33,828 nt of DNA from positions 1 to 33,828 of the forward strand of contig JAIBEZ010000102.1 of the NCBI GenBank assembly GCA_019459485.1, given 5' to 3'. Shown piece by piece: positions 30,874 through 33,828 of the stretch. The notes beneath the pieces were generated by a model that made no database searches, was not told where the DNA came from, and saw only the letters and a program-made list of their open reading frames with translations. Both the position numbers and the translations under genes were made by a program. Position 1 is the stretch's first letter. Every line of letters starts with the position of its first letter. The stretch is from Prolixibacteraceae bacterium. GTDB lineage: Bacteria > Bacteroidota > Bacteroidia > Bacteroidales > Prolixibacteraceae.

Positions 30874-32763
30874 TTATTCGATGATCAGGTTTTTGAATTT
30901 AGGATATTTAACTGAATATTTTAAATCCAATTCCTTTTTGTCCACCGGTTTTAATGTGAACTCCCACTTTATTTCACCAGTTTCCAAATCATGTTTTGCT
31001 CCGGAGATATTTAACACATTTACTTCTATATCCTCTGCAGTTGAAACAGGAACCTGATCAAGAACAATCATATTAATATCCTGATTTTTATTGTTTTTCA
31101 CTGTTGTTTTCCATGTACGTGTCTCCTCTTTTTTATTGCCAATGAATTGTTTGGTGGTAAAGTCCTTGATCTTTTCTCTGTTGACCGACACCTTTTTGTC
31201 CCGACCCAATGAAACCTCTAAAGTATCCGAAGCGTAACGAACATCTAAAAGCGTTTTGCCTACATAGGTTTCCTCAAAGAAAACATTGGCTTCACCTTCA
31301 AGAAGGCTATATTTCTCCCAGTCAACGATCTTTGCAATTAAGAAGGCATCTTTATCAATCTTCGGAACACAGTAGTATTGATACATTGCAGGCAAATCAT
31401 AGAACTCAATATCAACAATATAGCTTTTGTTGTCAGATTTAATTGTGTAAGGAGTTTTAATCTCAAAATTCACTGTAGTCTGATTTTCAACCTGTGCAGT
31501 TGGTATAGCCAAACTACTTGTTCCACGAATTTTCATCTCCGATTTACCAACCGAAACACCCGCAACTCTTCCCTGAAGAGCACTGGAAATTGAAGTCTTA
31601 TTTTGAGTACCGTAACCAATAGCTACAACTTCGTCCAAACCCAGCACACTTTCCTCCAGCACAACGTTCATTATATTACCTGTAATAGATAATGTTTGCG
31701 GATTAAAACCAATAAATGAATAATTTAACTGGCTTGCATTGTTTGGAATTGTGATGGAATAATTTCCCTCCATGTCAGTCACCGTTCCAATTGTAGTCCC
31801 CTGTACAAGCACGACTGTTCCAGGCAACGGTTCTCCTTTATTATCAGTGACTTTACCGCTTACACTGTTCGCTGATAGTTTGTAGCTTGGAGGCAATGTA
31901 TTGTAATTCAAAAAGTAAGTTTTTAATTCGGGCGCCACTCCTGAAACATTCGGATCGGAAGATGAAAACTTTAATTTAACATTATTCCAATCTTCTTTTG
32001 TATCCTGCTTCACATTGGCTTTGTATATCAGCTGAACAGGTTCATTGATGTTTTTTGCCCTGATATCGTATGAGGGAAACCATCCGGCATTGCCAGCAAC
32101 ATACGAAACCTCAAACGAGAAATTGCCGTTTTTCTTAGCGTCAACTTTAACGAGTATCTCTCCTGTCGGAAATTCCTTTTTATTTGACAATGTTTTAAGC
32201 TGGTTTTGAACATCGAATTTTTGTTTATTAAAATCTTCAATGGTGTTGCTTCTCTCTATCTCCTTTAATTTTAATGCTGTAAGCCTGGTGCTGTAAAAAT
32301 CAGAAACTTGCTGGAGATTGGCAATGCTAATCTGCTCATTTCTTCCGCCTATGGCTCTATTCTCCTGAAGAAATGCCAATTCTTCCTTAATAATGGAAAG
32401 GTAAGTGTTCTCCTGTTTGATTTTTGAATCAATGGTTTCAAGCGATTTTACCAAATCCTGAAGCTCTTTTGGCTTTTCCATCTTGTCTAAATAATTCTGC
32501 TGATGATTAACCGACAAAACAGTTATTTCTCCCTCGACTTTTACCTGAACACTCTTTGGATCGATGAATGGTGAGAGGTTTACAAACTTCAGGATTGATT
32601 TTCCCTGGGCTAAGTCAACGTTCTTTTTTCGGATAACCTGCGCTCCTTCAATGAACACGGTTACCTCATTTACATCGCTTTTAATTTCTACTACTTTAAT
32701 CTCTTGCGAAAATAGTAGGTTGCTGAAAATCAAACCCAAAATAAAAATGCCAATTGTTTTCAT
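30874..32763 (-). CDS. MuiA-type (DUF4139/DUF4140) protein with inserted regulatory/plug module
   Basis: 629 residues with a signal peptide (MKTIGIFILGLIFSNLLFS). DUF4140-like N-terminal beta domain at about 28-95 (VNEVTVFIEGAQVIRKK), a coiled coil at about 95-195, then the DUF4139 fold starting at about 200 (VSYVAGNAGWFPSYDIRA) and resuming at about 425 to the end (LDQVPVSTAEDIEVNVLNIS). Between these halves sit a carboxypeptidase-regulatory-like domain (301-370, VSGKVTDNKGEPLPGTVVLV) and a TonB-plug start (371-418, LDEVVAIGYGTQ and GRVAGVSV, then IRGTSSLA) of the type found at the N-terminus of SusC receptors. The family is named after a mucoidy inhibitor of Azotobacter and is of unknown function. 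The gene lies 36 bp after the GNAT gene. Confidence 0.88.
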   Translation of the reverse strand: MKTIGIFILGLIFSNLLFSQEIKVVEIKSDVNEVTVFIEGAQVIRKKNVDLAQGKSILKFVNLSPFIDPKSVQVKVEGEITVLSVNHQQNYLDKMEKPKELQDLVKSLETIDSKIKQENTYLSIIKEELAFLQENRAIGGRNEQISIANLQQVSDFYSTRLTALKLKEIERSNTIEDFNKQKFDVQNQLKTLSNKKEFPTGEILVKVDAKKNGNFSFEVSYVAGNAGWFPSYDIRAKNINEPVQLIYKANVKQDTKEDWNNVKLKFSSSDPNVSGVAPELKTYFLNYNTLPPSYKLSANSVSGKVTDNKGEPLPGTVVLVQGTTIGTVTDMEGNYSITIPNNASQLNYSFIGFNPQTLSITGNIMNVVLEESVLGLDEVVAIGYGTQNKTSISSALQGRVAGVSVGKSEMKIRGTSSLAIPTAQVENQTTVNFEIKTPYTIKSDNKSYIVDIEFYDLPAMYQYYCVPKIDKDAFLIAKIVDWEKYSLLEGEANVFFEETYVGKTLLDVRYASDTLEVSLGRDKKVSVNREKIKDFTTKQFIGNKKEETRTWKTTVKNNKNQDINMIVLDQVPVSTAEDIEVNVLNISGAKHDLETGEIKWEFTLKPVDKKELDLKYSVKYPKFKNLIIE

Positions 32764-32799
32764 ATCTTGTTTTTTTACTATTAAGATGTAATTCAGTTA

Positions 32800-33339
32800 T
32801 CAATTTAGTTGTTCCCAATCTTTCTCAATCAATGCGTATATCAGGTCATCAACCCATTTTCCATTCACCCATAAACTCTCAACAAAATGGGCTTCTTTGC
32901 GAAATCCAATTCGCTCAACCAACCGGATAGAGTTCTTATTTTCGGGATCAATGGATGCAATCATCCGATGTTTGTGCAATTCTTTAAACATATAGTCAAT
33001 CACCCTTCTAACAGCTTCGGTTGCGTAACCTTTGTGCTGAAAATACTTATTCACAGTACATCCGATTTCAACTTGCTTGTTTTCACTGTCGAAAAAGTGA
33101 ACACCCAAGTCACCAACTACTTTTTTTGTCTCTTTCTCTACTATGACAAATTGAAACCACGTTCCCGGTTCGTTAATTTGTTTCGATGTCTTTTCTATAA
33201 AAGTTTCTACGTCACCAACGGTTGCTGGAATCCAGCCCTGGTATTTATTGGTCTCTCTATCCGAACGATATTCGAATATTTCGTCTTTGTCATCCAGTGT
33301 AATTGGTCTAATTATCAGTCGTTTTGTTTCCAGAATCAT
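32800..33339 (-). CDS. GNAT-family N-acetyltransferase (RimJ/RimL type)
   Basis: 179 residues, cytoplasmic. It opens with LETKRLIIRPITLDD, typical of the Acetyltransf_3 (RimJ/RimL) group. The acetyl-CoA loop QHKGYATEA (101-109) is the Q/RxxGxA/G motif A, and DPENKNSIRLVERIGF (131-146) is the next conserved block. The group acetylates N-termini of ribosomal proteins, antibiotics or small amines, and the substrate cannot be inferred. It starts 4 bp after the stop of the short hypothetical gene, so the two are probably co-transcribed. The MuiA-type gene follows by 36 bp. Confidence 0.9.
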   Translation of the reverse strand: MILETKRLIIRPITLDDKDEIFEYRSDRETNKYQGWIPATVGDVETFIEKTSKQINEPGTWFQFVIVEKETKKVVGDLGVHFFDSENKQVEIGCTVNKYFQHKGYATEAVRRVIDYMFKELHKHRMIASIDPENKNSIRLVERIGFRKEAHFVESLWVNGKWVDDLIYALIEKDWEQLN

Positions 33340-33343
33340 TTGC

Positions 33344-33730
33344 TTAATTGTTCTCTATTTTGCTAATTATTTCAACTATTCTTTCCCGATCAGAAACATC
33401 ATTCAATATTCTCCCGTCAAGGTAATCTATAATGAAATATTTCTTCTGCTCCTGATCTCTTAAAAGTGCTAAGTATCTGTTATCAATATTATATTTAATA
33501 ATTTTGTTATTTGAATCCATTTTAAATCTATATCCTTGAAAAAGAAACCTACTTTGGTATTCCTTTGAATAATTGCTCTCTTTTGATGCTATAATCCCAT
33601 TAAATACATTTTCTTTTCTTTGATCTAAAAAGAAATAATTCCCCTTAAAAAGTATTTCCCTATCGGTATAAAATTCAACTTCAAAAGGATTTAGTACATG
33701 ACAAAAATATAAATAGCTGATAATCAGCAA
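33344..33730 (-). CDS. Short hypothetical protein with hydrophobic N-terminus
   Basis: 128 residues from a TTG codon at 33730. The N-terminus (MLIISYLYFCHV) is hydrophobic and looks like the end of a signal or anchor. The rest is polar, with NIDNRYLALLRDQEQKKYFI near the middle. No family was recognised. The frame stays open upstream to a TGA without an ATG, and the codons there (ILTLILLIIS) continue the hydrophobic stretch. An ATG at 33791 in another frame begins MEIFRKILIFRVL, which would supply a natural start if a frameshift or sequence error lay near 33745-33752. The gene is AT-rich and may be broken or wrongly started. Confidence 0.55.
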   Translation of the reverse strand: MLIISYLYFCHVLNPFEVEFYTDREILFKGNYFFLDQRKENVFNGIIASKESNYSKEYQSRFLFQGYRFKMDSNNKIIKYNIDNRYLALLRDQEQKKYFIIDYLDGRILNDVSDRERIVEIISKIENN

Positions 33731-33828
33731 AATAAGTGTTAAAATATTTGGATAATACTCTGAATATCAGTATCTTACGAAATATTTCCATATCAATTAG
33801 TAAGAATAATGACACCCAGAGTAGAGCA

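Overview
The window reads as the chromosome of a Bacteroidota bacterium, probably a Bacteroidales/Marinilabiliales-type organism such as the Prolixibacteraceae (the family placement is inference). The evidence is: promoter-like TTG-N19..21-TAnnTTTG sequences instead of the usual -35/-10 boxes, few Shine-Dalgarno sites, many exported proteins with short N-terminal signals, carboxypeptidase-regulatory/TonB-plug-like modules, an MG2-plus-plug protein pair, and short palindromic repeats typical of this phylum. No rRNA, tRNA, CRISPR array, transposase or phage gene was found.

Layout. (1) 1-1742, plus strand: the 3' part of an extended SDR epimerase and a deoxyhypusine-synthase-family enzyme, closed by a good terminator. 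(2) 1964-12967, minus strand: a signalling block of a six-TM histidine kinase, three soluble multi-PAS histidine kinases and a CheB-CheR-PAS fusion protein. No response regulator lies among them. (3) 13059-16158: a cell-envelope cluster. A membrane-anchored transglycosylase-like protein and a phosphodiester glycosidase-family protein overlap by 8 nt on the minus strand, and diverge from an exported M23-LysM endopeptidase on the plus strand. (4) 16324-21144: two tandem paralogues of a large exported MG2/plug protein. (5) 21253-25242: a GH20 hexosaminidase lipoprotein, an EamA transporter, a cyclophilin and a DUF4256 protein. The DUF4256 gene and its downstream flank carry several palindromic repeats. 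(6) 25389-26586: an ECF sigma factor and a four-TM partner. (7) 26816-29699: a four-gene minus-strand unit of a small exported protein, DoxX, exported DsrE-like and a SoxB/5'-nucleotidase-like metallophosphoesterase, which resembles an exported sulfur-handling operon. (8) 29881-33730: a lower-GC stretch with a YD-repeat-like lipoprotein, a MuiA-type protein with an inserted carboxypeptidase-regulatory/TonB-plug module, a GNAT acetyltransferase and a short hypothetical.

The observations most worth following are: the sulfur-type operon, whose phosphoesterase has changed active-site motifs; a repeat element found at both convergent gene junctions and nowhere else noticed; palindromes inserted in frame in the DUF4256 gene beside a cloverleaf-shaped intergenic repeat; and module shuffling among the kinases and the two MG2/plug paralogues. 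All functional statements rest on reading motifs by eye. No database search was run.
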